Assembly (NCBI RefSeq): GCF_001465545.3
Contig: NZ_CP013480.3
Location: 4,278,001 to 4,342,000, forward strand
Source: Pandoraea norimbergensis
Lineage (GTDB): Bacteria; Pseudomonadota; Gammaproteobacteria; Burkholderiales; Burkholderiaceae
Reading direction: 5' to 3'
Length of the DNA: 64,000 nt
The notes under the pieces were generated by a model, which had not been told where the DNA came from, did no database searches, and saw only the letters and a program-made list of their open reading frames with translations. Shown piece after piece: positions 26,426 through 35,051 of the stretch (positions are counted from its first letter, which is position 1; each line of letters begins with the position of its first letter). A program made the position numbers and the translations under genes.

Positions 26426-27808
26426 TTACGCGCGGCCCGTGCCAGTCTTGGGCAGCAGGCGCGCAGGAATCCCTACCAGCAGCAAGAAGCCACCGAAGAG
26501 CACGATGCAGCCCGCCACCTGCAACCCCAACGCCAGATTGCCCGTGACCGATTTGATATAGCCGATGACACTCGGCCCGACCAATCCGCCCAGCGCCCCG
26601 ATGCTGCTCACCACGGCGATACCGGCGGCCGCGCTGGCCGGGGCGAGATATGTCGACGGAATCGTCCAGAACACAGACAGGCTCGACAAATGCCCCGCCG
26701 TGGCAATCGCCAGCAGCAGCACCGCCAGCACGAGGTTGTGCGACATATAGGGCATGACCATCAGGCTGATCGCCGCACACATCAGCGGCAACGCTGCGTG
26801 CCAGCGACGCTCGCTATGGCGGTCGGAATGACGGCTCACGATCAGCATGGCAACGATACCGACGACCGGCGGCAGCGCCGACAGCAACCCGACGTGGAAG
26901 GTGTCGCGCACGCCCGTGGCCTGAATCACCACCGGCGCGAAGAATGCGATGGTGCTGGCCAGCACATAGGCGCAGAACGATACGAGCCCCGCCACATAGA
27001 CACGCCAGTCGCCGAGTGCTGCCAGCGTGCCGCCTTTCCCGTGGCCGTGCGCGGTCTTACCCGCCTTCTGCGCACGCTCAACGCTCAATGCCTGCGTGAG
27101 TCTCGCCTTCTCATCGGCAGTCAGCCACTTGGCCGATTCCGGGCGGTCTTCCAGACTGAAGAACACCACCACGCCCAGCACAATGGCCGGCAACCCTTCA
27201 AGCAGGAACATCCATTGCCAGCCTGCCAAACCATGCACTTCGTGAAACTGACGCATGATCCAGCCCGAGGTCGGCGCACCGATCATCGTCGCAATCGGAA
27301 TGGCAACGAACGACAGCGCCGTCACGCGCGCCCGGCGCTCCGCCGGAAACCAGTAGCTCAGATACAGGATCAGGCCGGGAAAGAAACCCGCCTCGGCCGC
27401 ACCGAGCAGCATGCGCGCGACGTAGAACTCCATGGGCGTGCGCACGAACATCATCGCGCACGAGACCGCACCCCACAGCGTCATGATGCGCAACAGCGTC
27501 TTGCGGGCGCCCATGCGGGCGAGCATCAGATTGCTCGGCACCTCAAAGAGCAGAAAGCCGACAAAGAACAGCCCGGCGCCGATGCCGTAGACCAGATCGC
27601 TGAAATGCAGATCTGCCTTGAACTGAATCTGCGCGATGCCGATATTGGCGCGGTCGATGTAGTTGATGATGTAGCAAACGAACAGCAACGGCAGAATGCG
27701 CCACGCGATCTTGCGATACGTCGCCTCCTCCACACCCTGTATATCTGGCACAGCGGCGTGCGCCGCGGCGGCGAACGGCTGTGAGGCCGTCGTCGTAGAT
27801 GAAGTCAT
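26426..27808 (-). CDS. MFS transporter, anion:cation symporter type
   Basis: 460 residues, 12 predicted membrane helices. N-terminal signature of the ACS group (tartrate, phthalate, 4-hydroxyphenylacetate, hexuronate carriers): ILPLLFVCYIINYIDRANIG near residues 38-57, then ARMLLGAAEAGFFPGLILYL (residue 130s) and FPAERRARVTALSF. A hydrophilic central loop contains the SLEDRPESAKWLTADEKARL segment usual in this family. GGAGGAG lies 4-5 bases before the ATG. It is downstream of the CoA-ligase gene on the same strand by about 50 bp and probably imports the carboxylic acid that the operon activates. Confidence 0.87.
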   Translation of the reverse strand: MTSSTTTASQPFAAAAHAAVPDIQGVEEATYRKIAWRILPLLFVCYIINYIDRANIGIAQIQFKADLHFSDLVYGIGAGLFFVGFLLFEVPSNLMLARMGARKTLLRIMTLWGAVSCAMMFVRTPMEFYVARMLLGAAEAGFFPGLILYLSYWFPAERRARVTALSFVAIPIATMIGAPTSGWIMRQFHEVHGLAGWQWMFLLEGLPAIVLGVVVFFSLEDRPESAKWLTADEKARLTQALSVERAQKAGKTAHGHGKGGTLAALGDWRVYVAGLVSFCAYVLASTIAFFAPVVIQATGVRDTFHVGLLSALPPVVGIVAMLIVSRHSDRHSERRWHAALPLMCAAISLMVMPYMSHNLVLAVLLLAIATAGHLSSLSVFWTIPSTYLAPASAAAGIAVVSSIGALGGLVGPSVIGYIKSVTGNLALGLQVAGCIVLFGGFLLLVGIPARLLPKTGTGRA

Positions 27809-27856
27809 GTCTCCTCCAATATTGTTTTGATGAGCCGGTTCAGATGCTCTCTGGCA

Positions 27857-29536
27857 TCAGGACAAACCGAACTCCCGTATGGCGTACTCGCGCAGCTTGT
27901 TCTTCTGCACTTTCGAGCTTCCCGTCATGCCGATACCGTCGAACGAGTCGACGAAGCGCAGGTAACGGGGCACCTTGAAATTGGCGGCGCGCGACTTGCA
28001 CCAGTCGATCAGCGCCTCGCTCGTGACCTCGGCGCCCGGGCGCAGCACGACGAATGCCGCCGGCACCTCGCCAAGTCGCGCGTCGGGAACGCCCACCACT
28101 TGGGCGAGTTGCACGGCGGGATGCGTGAACAGCGTCTCTTCTACTTCGGCCGGTGCGACGTTCTCACCCCCGACACGAAACACGTCCTTGAGCCGCCCGA
28201 TCATGCGCAAACGCCCCTCGTCGTCGATGACACCGAGATCGCCCGTGCGCAACCAGCCGTCGTCGCCCAGCGCCTGCGCGGTCTCCTTCGGCTTGTTGTA
28301 GTAGCCCTTCATCACGCCCCAGCCGCGCACCTGAATCTCACCCGGCGCGTTGGCGGCGGTGACCTCGCCGGTTTCGGCCGACACCGTGCGGATCTCGACA
28401 CCCGGATGCGGGCTCGCCCAGCCACCGACGCGCAGCGCCAGCGGGTCGCGCCAGTCGTTAAGCACCACGTTGGGCGAGGCTTCCGACTGCCCGTAGGCGC
28501 CAACCATGTACGGCACGCCCATCACGTCGTGAATCTTCTGCATGATCTCGGGGCCAGCCGCCGCCCAGCCGCCGCGCAGATGAATGCGCTCGCGCCGGAA
28601 TTCGGGGTGCCCCATCATCATCAGGAAAATCGTGTCGTTGCCCGACGTGAGCGTGCAGCGCTCCTCATCGAGAATGGTCAGCACACGCGCCACGTCGAAC
28701 GACGGCACCGACAGCAGACAGGCCCCGGTCACGAGCGAGACCAGCAGCGACATCGTGGTGCCCGCCACATGGAAGAACGGACGCACGCTGAAATACCGGT
28801 CGTCGGGCTGCACGCCGATCCGCAAGGCGGATGCGGCAGCATTCATCAGCATGTTGCGATGGCGCAGCAGCACCCCCTTCGGGAACGACGTGGTGCCCGA
28901 TGTGTACTGAATCAGCAAGACGTCGTCAGGATCTACCGCTGCGGCACGGCGCGCGGCCTCGGCACGCAGCACCGGGGTATCGGGCAGCGCATCGAAGCGT
29001 TCGACACCGGCAGGCAGTTCGCGCGCACTGTGCTTACCTTCACCGACCATCACAGCACGGCGCAGCAACGGCAGCACATTGCCCGGCAACTGGCTGTCAA
29101 AACCGGGCTCTACGCCGCGCAGCAGTTGCGTGTAATCGATATTCAGGAACGTGTCGACATAGAACAGCACGCGCACATCGCCCTGACTCAGGCAGTAATT
29201 CAGCTCATCGGACTTGAAGCGCGTATTGACGGGCACCGCGACCGCGCCGATCGACGCTGCCGCGTAGAACAGCACCACCCAATCCACCGAGTTTCCCATC
29301 AGAATGCCCACGTGCTCGCCGTGGCCGATACCCAGCCCGACCATGCGCGCAGCCGCCTGCTCCACGCGCTGCGCGAGCGTGCGGTAATCGATTCGCTCGC
29401 CATCGATGACCAGCGCCTCAGCCGCAGGCGTCAAGCGCGCCCGGTCGGCAAGCACGTTCGGCAACGTGACCGGCCCTTCCAGTCCGAACTGGCGCGCATA
29501 CACGTCATGTCCCACGCCGCTCTGATCCTCATGCAT
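27857..29536 (-). CDS. AMP-forming acyl-CoA ligase
   Basis: The ATG at 29536 (MHEDQSGVGHDVYARQFGLE) has GGGAGG 5 bases upstream and overlaps the stop of the preceding enoyl-CoA hydratase gene; it gives 559 residues. Adenylate-forming motifs: P-loop YTSGTTSFPKGV, A4-like PFFHVAGTTMS, A5 GAYGQSEASPNV, A7 DGWLRTGDLGVID, A8 GRLKDVFRVGGENVAPAEVE and the C-terminal catalytic Lys region GSSKVQKNKLRE. It activates a carboxylic acid to its CoA thioester. Together with two crotonases and a CaiB transferase this looks like a dedicated catabolic operon; the acid is unknown. Confidence 0.9.
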   Translation of the reverse strand: MHEDQSGVGHDVYARQFGLEGPVTLPNVLADRARLTPAAEALVIDGERIDYRTLAQRVEQAAARMVGLGIGHGEHVGILMGNSVDWVVLFYAAASIGAVAVPVNTRFKSDELNYCLSQGDVRVLFYVDTFLNIDYTQLLRGVEPGFDSQLPGNVLPLLRRAVMVGEGKHSARELPAGVERFDALPDTPVLRAEAARRAAAVDPDDVLLIQYTSGTTSFPKGVLLRHRNMLMNAAASALRIGVQPDDRYFSVRPFFHVAGTTMSLLVSLVTGACLLSVPSFDVARVLTILDEERCTLTSGNDTIFLMMMGHPEFRRERIHLRGGWAAAGPEIMQKIHDVMGVPYMVGAYGQSEASPNVVLNDWRDPLALRVGGWASPHPGVEIRTVSAETGEVTAANAPGEIQVRGWGVMKGYYNKPKETAQALGDDGWLRTGDLGVIDDEGRLRMIGRLKDVFRVGGENVAPAEVEETLFTHPAVQLAQVVGVPDARLGEVPAAFVVLRPGAEVTSEALIDWCKSRAANFKVPRYLRFVDSFDGIGMTGSSKVQKNKLREYAIREFGLS

Positions 29537-30314
29537 GGCGGCCTCCCGTCTTTTCACCATTGCCAGCGACACTGCCGAAGTTCGCGATTTTCTTGCCCCA
29601 GTCCGGGCTTTGCAGCAGCGTGTCGATCGCCAGCAGTTCGATGGCAAGCGCGCCGGCCGCGTCTGTCTCGACGCCCCGGTCGATGCAATCCTTGGTCAGA
29701 TGCATCGCCAACGGCGGGGCACCGGCAATCGCTTGCGCCATGCCGCGCACGCACTCAAGCGCCTCGTCCGCCGGGACAACGCGAGCCACGAGACCGGCCT
29801 CGCGCGCCTCTTGCGCGTTCAGCGTGCGTCCGGTGAACGCCATGTCCTTGGCGAGACGCTTGCCCACCGCACGGGGCATGCGCTGCGTCGCGCCTACCGT
29901 GCCCCAAAGCGCTTCAGGCGTACGGAATGCCGCAGCTTCGGTGGCAACGATGAAGTCGCATGCCATGGCGATCTCGCCGCCCGACCCGATGGCCGGACCT
30001 TCCACCAGCGCGATGCACGGCTTGCCGATCTGTTCGATCGCGTCATACGCCGCGAACGCCTTGACGCGGCGCGCGCGCACCTCGTCCGGCCCCATCCCCT
30101 GACGCTCTTTCAGATCGGCGCCCGCACAGAACACCGGTCCGTTGGCGCGCACGATCACGCAGTGCACCGTGGCATCGTCGCGCAGCGCTTGCACGCACTC
30201 GCGCAACTCGTCGCACATGACGGCATTGAGTGCGTTGCGCTGCTGCGGCCGGTTAAGCACGATCTCGACCACGGCGTCGCTGCGCTCGATCTGCAATGTC
30301 TCCCAAACTTTCAT
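29529..30314 (-). CDS. enoyl-CoA hydratase/isomerase family protein
   Basis: 261 residues of the crotonase fold. CoA-binding and oxyanion segments FCAGADLKERQGMGPDE (near residue 66) and GPAIGSGGEIAMACDFIVAT (near 105). The following TPEALWGTVGATQRMPRAVG holds the region where hydratases carry their second acid; here the order differs from LGLIPGAGGTQRLPR of classic hydratases, so an isomerase, hydratase or hydrolase activity are all possible. It lies third in the minus-strand operon, after the CaiB gene (51-bp gap), and overlaps the ligase start. Confidence 0.87.
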   Translation of the reverse strand: MKVWETLQIERSDAVVEIVLNRPQQRNALNAVMCDELRECVQALRDDATVHCVIVRANGPVFCAGADLKERQGMGPDEVRARRVKAFAAYDAIEQIGKPCIALVEGPAIGSGGEIAMACDFIVATEAAAFRTPEALWGTVGATQRMPRAVGKRLAKDMAFTGRTLNAQEAREAGLVARVVPADEALECVRGMAQAIAGAPPLAMHLTKDCIDRGVETDAAGALAIELLAIDTLLQSPDWGKKIANFGSVAGNGEKTGGRHA

Positions 30315-30365
30315 ACGTCTTGCTTCCCTGTTCGCCCGCGGCGATAGTCAAACGAAATAGCGAAT

Positions 30366-31559
30366 TCAGATCGCGCCGTCACGGCGCAGCCCAGCGATTT
30401 GCTCGGGTGTGTAGCCAAGTCCGGCAAGCACCGGCTCGGTGTGTTCACCCAGCAGCGGCGGGCGGCCGACTTCCGGATCGGCGAATCCATCGAATTTGAA
30501 GGGCACCGGCAGCGCACCGAATTTGCCCACGCTCGGGTGATCGAACTCGCCCACCATGCCGCGCGCCAACACGTGCGGGTCGGCCAGCACCTCGTCGACG
30601 TGCTGAATCGGGCCAGCGGGCACACCGGCGGCGTCGCAGGCATCGCACAGTTCGCGGCGCGCTCTCCCGGCGATAGCCTCACTCAGCGCCGCCATGACGC
30701 GCTCGCGATGCTCGACGCGGCCCGCATTGGTTGCCAGCGTCGCATCGGCGCCCAGCGCGTCCAGCCCGAGGAGTTCGCACAACGGCAGCCAGTGCTGATC
30801 GCTACAGGTGATATGCACGTAAGCCCCGTCGCTGCACGCGAACGTTGCCGACGGCACACGTCCCGGGTGCTCTGTCCCCAGACGCGGCGGCACTTCGCCC
30901 AGCGCGAAGTAGCGACCGGCAGCCAGCGTGAGCAGACTCACCTGACCGTCGAGCATCGAGAAGTCGACATGACAGCCAGTGCCCGTCTGCGTGCGGCCTT
31001 GCAACGCGCTCAGAATCGCAATCGCGATCCACAAACCCGACGACAGATCGGCAATCGGCAGCCCCGGCTTGACTGGGCCGCCACCGCGCTCGCCCGTCAG
31101 GCTCATCAGCCCGCCCATCGCCTGAAAGACGGTGTCGTAGCCCTTGCGCTTCGCATACGGGCCGGTCTGCCCGAAGCCCGTGCACGAGACGTAAATCAGC
31201 TTGGGATGTGCGGCACGCAGCGTTGCCTGATCAAGGCCATAGCGCGCCAGCGTGCCGACGGGAAAGTTCTCCAGCACGATATCGGCGCGTGCCGCGAGAT
31301 CGCGAATGATCTGGCGTCCCGCCTCGGTCTTCATATTGGCCGTGACCGATTGCTTGCTGCGATTGCAGGCGAAGTAGTACGCCGACTCGTCACCGACTTT
31401 CGGCTCGAAAGTTCGCGTCTCGTCGCCGCTGCCCGGCTGTTCGATCTTGATGACCGTCGCCCCTAGCTCCGCCAGAATCATGTCGGCGAATGGGCAAGCC
31501 AGCACGCGCGCCAGTTCGAGAATGGTGACGCCCGCGAGCGGTTTCATCGGGCCGCTCAT
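30366..31559 (-). CDS. class III (CaiB/BaiF) CoA-transferase
   Basis: 397 residues with family markers: VTILELARVLACPFADMILA at the start, LGATVIKIEQPGSGDETR, SKQSVTANMKTEAGRQIIRD, ENFPVGTLARYGLD and the catalytic Asp in GLPIADLSSGLW (near residue 172). These enzymes move CoA between carboxylic acids without free intermediates. The start overlaps the upstream enoyl-CoA hydratase gene (ATGA), so the two are translationally coupled. The presence of both a ligase and a transferase in one operon suggests two activation steps or two substrates. Confidence 0.9.
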   Translation of the reverse strand: MSGPMKPLAGVTILELARVLACPFADMILAELGATVIKIEQPGSGDETRTFEPKVGDESAYYFACNRSKQSVTANMKTEAGRQIIRDLAARADIVLENFPVGTLARYGLDQATLRAAHPKLIYVSCTGFGQTGPYAKRKGYDTVFQAMGGLMSLTGERGGGPVKPGLPIADLSSGLWIAIAILSALQGRTQTGTGCHVDFSMLDGQVSLLTLAAGRYFALGEVPPRLGTEHPGRVPSATFACSDGAYVHITCSDQHWLPLCELLGLDALGADATLATNAGRVEHRERVMAALSEAIAGRARRELCDACDAAGVPAGPIQHVDEVLADPHVLARGMVGEFDHPSVGKFGALPVPFKFDGFADPEVGRPPLLGEHTEPVLAGLGYTPEQIAGLRRDGAI

Positions 31560-32341
31560 GACTGCTTCGGCGCGGGCTTGCGGAAGCTGCGCATCATCAT
31601 GTTCGTGTCGAGCGAGACGTCAAACGCCTGCGTGAGCGGCAAGTCGACCACGCGATGGAACAGGCGCTTGGTTGCGGTCATGGCCACTGGGTCGTAATCC
31701 GCGAGGCGCGCCGCAAGTGCTACGGCATCGTCCACCAACGTGGCGTCGGGACTGACACGATTGGCAATGCCGAGCGCCATCGCACGTGATGCGTCGACGG
31801 TATCGCCCGTCGAGACCAGCTCGAAGGCCGTCTTACGCCCCACCTGCCGCACCAGATTGGCCATCACGATGGCCGCCACGATGCCGTGCTTCAGTTCCGG
31901 GTAACCGAGCTTGAGACTCTCGCCGACGACCAGCAGGTCGCACGCCAGCGCCAGCCCTGCACCACCGCCCATGGCGTATCCCTGCGCTGCGCCGACGACC
32001 GGCGTACCGATCTCGGTGAACGCGCGGTGCAACGAGGTCGTCAGGTGAGCGCGCTTGAGCGCCGACTGCGCGGCGTCAGCATCAGTGCCGCCCGCCACAA
32101 AGCCACCAAATTCCTTGACGTCGGCCCCCGCGCAGAAACTCTGCCCGGCACCGGCGAGCACGATCGCGCCCACTGCGGGGTTCTGGTCGGCGTCTCGCAA
32201 CGCCTCGAGCAAACCCTGCGTGAGTTCGTTATTCAGCGCGTTGCGCTTGTCGGGACGGTTCATGGTGATCACGCGCACGGCGCCGCGATCTTCTACTAGC
32301 AACGATTCGGGAAGGGTCATGGATCGGGACATCGGGTTCAT
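31556..32341 (-). CDS. enoyl-CoA hydratase/isomerase family protein
   Basis: Crotonase-fold protein; the open frame extends to 32533, but that part comes from the AT-rich intergenic region. ATGs at 32341, 32332 and 32320 (MTLPESLLVEDRGAVRV) are possible and none has a good ribosome binding site, so the start is uncertain by 7 residues. Motifs: RPDKRNALNNELTQGLLEAL, FCAGADVKEFGGF, and GYAMGGGAGLALACDLLVV, then YPELKHGIVAAIVMANLVRQ in the active-site region. It is the first gene of the minus-strand acyl-CoA operon (hydratase, CaiB, hydratase, ligase, MFS). Confidence 0.85.
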   Translation of the reverse strand: MNPMSRSMTLPESLLVEDRGAVRVITMNRPDKRNALNNELTQGLLEALRDADQNPAVGAIVLAGAGQSFCAGADVKEFGGFVAGGTDADAAQSALKRAHLTTSLHRAFTEIGTPVVGAAQGYAMGGGAGLALACDLLVVGESLKLGYPELKHGIVAAIVMANLVRQVGRKTAFELVSTGDTVDASRAMALGIANRVSPDATLVDDAVALAARLADYDPVAMTATKRLFHRVVDLPLTQAFDVSLDTNMMMRSFRKPAPKQS

Positions 32342-32568
32342 CGACAGAAGGTCATTCAGGTATGGCGCCCAGCCTAATCCACTAAACGTGACTTCGTCAA
32401 ACAAAATAATCAACCATCCATCTCGAATCGCCAAACAACGCCATAAAACAAAACGAACAAACAATTCACCACCGCTCATCGATTTATAAATTATTTGACA
32501 TTGCATCACATTAGATGATTTCATTCGTGCCATCAGAACCCGAATTGGCGCATTGCGCCGGCGAGAAC
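32342..32568. promoter_or_regulatory. AT-rich divergent control region
   Basis: 227 bp with much lower GC than its surroundings between two divergent catabolic operons. It contains a 10-bp palindrome ATTTATAAAT (32482-32491) and a plus-strand TTGACA (32495-32500), but no convincing -10 at standard spacing. No regulator gene is adjacent, so control may come from the MarR protein or elsewhere. Confidence 0.45.
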
Positions 32569-33507
32569 ATGTCCGACATCACCCTGTGCGAGTGCTTTGC
32601 CCGAGACGGCCTGCAACACGAGAGCGAATTCGTTGCGACCGAGACGAAGCGTGCGTTGATCGATCAGTTTGCGAAGGCTGGCTTTCGTCGCGTGGAAGCC
32701 ACGTCCTACTCCAACCCGGCGGTCGTCCCGCAGTTCGCCGATGCCAGCGCGCTGCTCGCACAGTTGCCGCGTGTGGACGGCGTGCATTACAAGGCGACGT
32801 GTGCGAATACGCGCGCCGTCGAACGTGCGTTGACCGATCTCGACGCCGGTTTCGGTGTGAACGAAATCAGCCTGCTCGTCTCGGCCAGCGACGCGCATTC
32901 CGAGCGCAACCTAAAGCAGTCTCGTGAGGACCAGTGGCAGCGCGTTGCCGAAATGGCCAGCGCTGCACGAGGCCAGTTCCGGATGGTGGGGACGATCTCG
33001 GTCGCGTTCGGCTGCCCGTTCGAAGGGGCCATCGATCCGGCGCGCGTGATGCAGGACGTCGAGCGCTTTGCGGCACTCGGCGTGAAGTACGTCACGCTGG
33101 GCGACACCATCGGTGTCGCGACACAGGCGTCGACGAAAGCGTTGTTCGCGCAGATGCTTGCGGCCTTCCCCGACGTGCACGCCATTGCCCATTTCCACGA
33201 CACGCGTGGCACCGGCATCGTAAATTACCTCGCGGCGCTTGAGGCCGGGGTGACGCATTTCGACGTAGCCTTCGGCGGCGTCGGCGGCCACCCTGCGAAG
33301 GTGAAATACGGGGGCGGCGTCACCGGCAACGTCTGCACGGAAGATTTCATCAACGTGCTGGAAACCATGGGCGTGGCCACCGGTATCGATCTGCACGCGA
33401 TGATGGCCGCCTCGCAAGCCTGCGAGACAGCGCTTGGCCGGCAACTCGCCAGCCGCGTGGCGCGCACCGGCCTCAACCCGCTGCTGTGCGTCGCCACCGC
33501 GCAATGA
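32569..33507 (+). CDS. HMG-CoA lyase-like DRE-TIM metallolyase with atypical active site
   Basis: ATG 32569 (MSDITLCECFARDGLQHESE) chosen over 32515 because family similarity starts here; 312 residues. HMGL-type features: RDGLQ at 12-16, RVEATSYSNPAVVPQFAD near 41-58, GCPFEGAIDP near 149, LGDTIGVATQ near 178, metal-site HFHDTRGTG at 208-216. The signature that normally reads GGCPYAPGASGN reads GGHPAKVKYGGGVTGN, so the catalytic Cys is replaced by His241. That suggests altered chemistry or another cleavable acyl-CoA rather than HMG-CoA. Its stop overlaps the thioesterase ATG. Divergent from the acyl-CoA operon, probably the same pathway. Confidence 0.8.
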   Translation: MSDITLCECFARDGLQHESEFVATETKRALIDQFAKAGFRRVEATSYSNPAVVPQFADASALLAQLPRVDGVHYKATCANTRAVERALTDLDAGFGVNEISLLVSASDAHSERNLKQSREDQWQRVAEMASAARGQFRMVGTISVAFGCPFEGAIDPARVMQDVERFAALGVKYVTLGDTIGVATQASTKALFAQMLAAFPDVHAIAHFHDTRGTGIVNYLAALEAGVTHFDVAFGGVGGHPAKVKYGGGVTGNVCTEDFINVLETMGVATGIDLHAMMAASQACETALGRQLASRVARTGLNPLLCVATAQ

Positions 33508-33911
33508 CACTGCCCGCCGCTACGCTGCGCATCGAATCGCAGTTCTGCCTCGATCAGGGCTTTACGTTGGTCGAAGCGGGAGACGGTCGCGTCGTTCTGA
33601 CTTGCGAGGTCCTCCCGCGACACACCAACCGCCATGGCAACGCCCACGGCGGCCTGATCGCCACGCTGCTCGACACCGCGATGGGCATGGCCACCCGGGC
33701 GAGCGGTGCGGTCGATAACCTCGGCACCGCCAACCTGACGATCAACTACCTTCGCCCCGCGCGCGGGCGCATCACGGCCCACGCGCAGGTGCGGCGCAGT
33801 GGCCGCACGCTCGCGTTCTGCGAGGCGCAGGTGCTGGACGACGACGGTCAGTGGCTTGCCACGGCCAGCGCCGTTTTTGCCGTTGCGGCACGTACTGCGC
33901 CACCGAAGTAG
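33504..33911 (+). CDS. PaaI-type hotdog thioesterase
   Basis: ATG 33504 overlaps the lyase stop (ATGA) and gives 135 residues. Hotdog-fold thioesterase signature: RHTNRHGNAHGGLIATLLDT near residues 38-57, with the usual HGG-x-D catalytic arrangement, then ANLTINYLRPARGRITAHAQ and a C-terminal ATASAVFAVA strand. It would release CoA from dead-end or final acyl-CoA products, keeping the pathway from trapping CoA. Coupling to the lyase gene supports a shared role; the actual acyl group is unknown. Confidence 0.82.
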   Translation: MTLPAATLRIESQFCLDQGFTLVEAGDGRVVLTCEVLPRHTNRHGNAHGGLIATLLDTAMGMATRASGAVDNLGTANLTINYLRPARGRITAHAQVRRSGRTLAFCEAQVLDDDGQWLATASAVFAVAARTAPPK

Positions 33912-33973
33912 CCTCCCCGTCTGACCCGCATCGCAACACGCCACACAACTAAAACATTCCGGAGACACCCTTC

Positions 33974-35026
33974 ATGCCTTTCGCAACACGACGCCGCCTC
34001 GCGTACGCCGCGGCCTGCCTGTCACCCCTGATGCTCGCCCCTGTCAGCGCGCACGCCGATGTCACGCTTTACGGTCTGATCGACAATGCTGTTCGCTACG
34101 AGACGAATGCCAACGCCAGCGCCTCACGCCAGTTCGGCGTCGCACAGGGGTCGTTCACGGGGTCTCGTTTTGGCATCAAGGGCACGGAGCAGATCGCCCC
34201 GGATCTCGAATCGTTCTTCGTGCTGGAGAGCGGTTTCAATCTAGGCGACGGCACGTCGTTGCAAGGCACCAAGGCCGCAGGCTTCGGGCAGGACTCGTCG
34301 AACGGCGTCGGCCGGATGTTCGGGCGGCAGGCATTTGTCGGCTTGCGCGGCAGCTACGGCGCGCTGTCGATCGGGCGGCAGTACAGCGTGGGCTATCAGG
34401 CCATGGGCGCTGCGCAGATCTTCAACAATCCGAATCTCGACACGCTGATCGTGGCGAGCAACTACGTCGGCAGCCGGCTCGACAACACGGTGAAGTACAC
34501 CCTCGATGCGGGTGGCTTTTCGCTGGGCACGGCTTACACGTTCGGCAACGCAGCCGGCAACGAGCATGCGAATTCCGGCGTAGGCGTGACTGCCGGCTAT
34601 ACCGCCGGCAGCGTCAACGGCACGCTGCTCTATCAACGCCTGACCTCGGCCGACGGCACGCAGTCACGCAACACGTACGGTTTTTCGACCGGGGCGGCGG
34701 TCGGGCAGTGGCGAGCCACGGCGGGCTATTTGCACAGCCTGTTGAGTGAAGTGGAAACGCGCAACGACGTGATGCTGCTCGGCCTGAGCTACAACCCGAT
34801 TCCCGCACTCACGCTTGGCGTGGGCGGCTTCGTCGACTGGCAGGCGCAGCCGGGTGGCAAACGCACTGCCGTCTACGGCATGGCGGACTATCAATTGAGC
34901 AAACGCACCGACGTGTATCTGGAAGTCGACCGCAACAACATCAGCGGCCGGTACACGCTCATTGCCTCGCAAGGCACCTACGGCAGCAAGGTAGGTGTCT
35001 CGCTCGGCATTCGTCATACGTTCTGA
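33974..35026 (+). CDS. outer-membrane general porin
   Basis: 350 residues with a signal peptide (MPFATRRRLAYAAACLSPLM, cleavage after SAHA near residue 29) and the Gram-negative porin start DVTLYGLIDNAVRYETN. Internal markers of Burkholderiales porins: SRFGIKGTEQIAPDLESFFV, GRQAFVGLRGSYGALSIGRQ and a terminal strand ending in Phe (GVSLGIRHTF), as required for BAM assembly. GGAGA lies upstream of the start. It follows the lyase-thioesterase pair by 62 bp and ends 25 bp before a convergent hydrolase gene. It probably helps uptake of an acidic substrate. Confidence 0.9.
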   Translation: MPFATRRRLAYAAACLSPLMLAPVSAHADVTLYGLIDNAVRYETNANASASRQFGVAQGSFTGSRFGIKGTEQIAPDLESFFVLESGFNLGDGTSLQGTKAAGFGQDSSNGVGRMFGRQAFVGLRGSYGALSIGRQYSVGYQAMGAAQIFNNPNLDTLIVASNYVGSRLDNTVKYTLDAGGFSLGTAYTFGNAAGNEHANSGVGVTAGYTAGSVNGTLLYQRLTSADGTQSRNTYGFSTGAAVGQWRATAGYLHSLLSEVETRNDVMLLGLSYNPIPALTLGVGGFVDWQAQPGGKRTAVYGMADYQLSKRTDVYLEVDRNNISGRYTLIASQGTYGSKVGVSLGIRHTF

Positions 35027-35051
35027 CGGAGATTGGAGGAAGGCGGGACCG

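Noticed and set aside
27827..29836. 669-residue plus-strand open frame opposite the CoA ligase
   Set aside because: Exactly antisense to a well-supported ligase; His/Arg-rich sequence without motifs.
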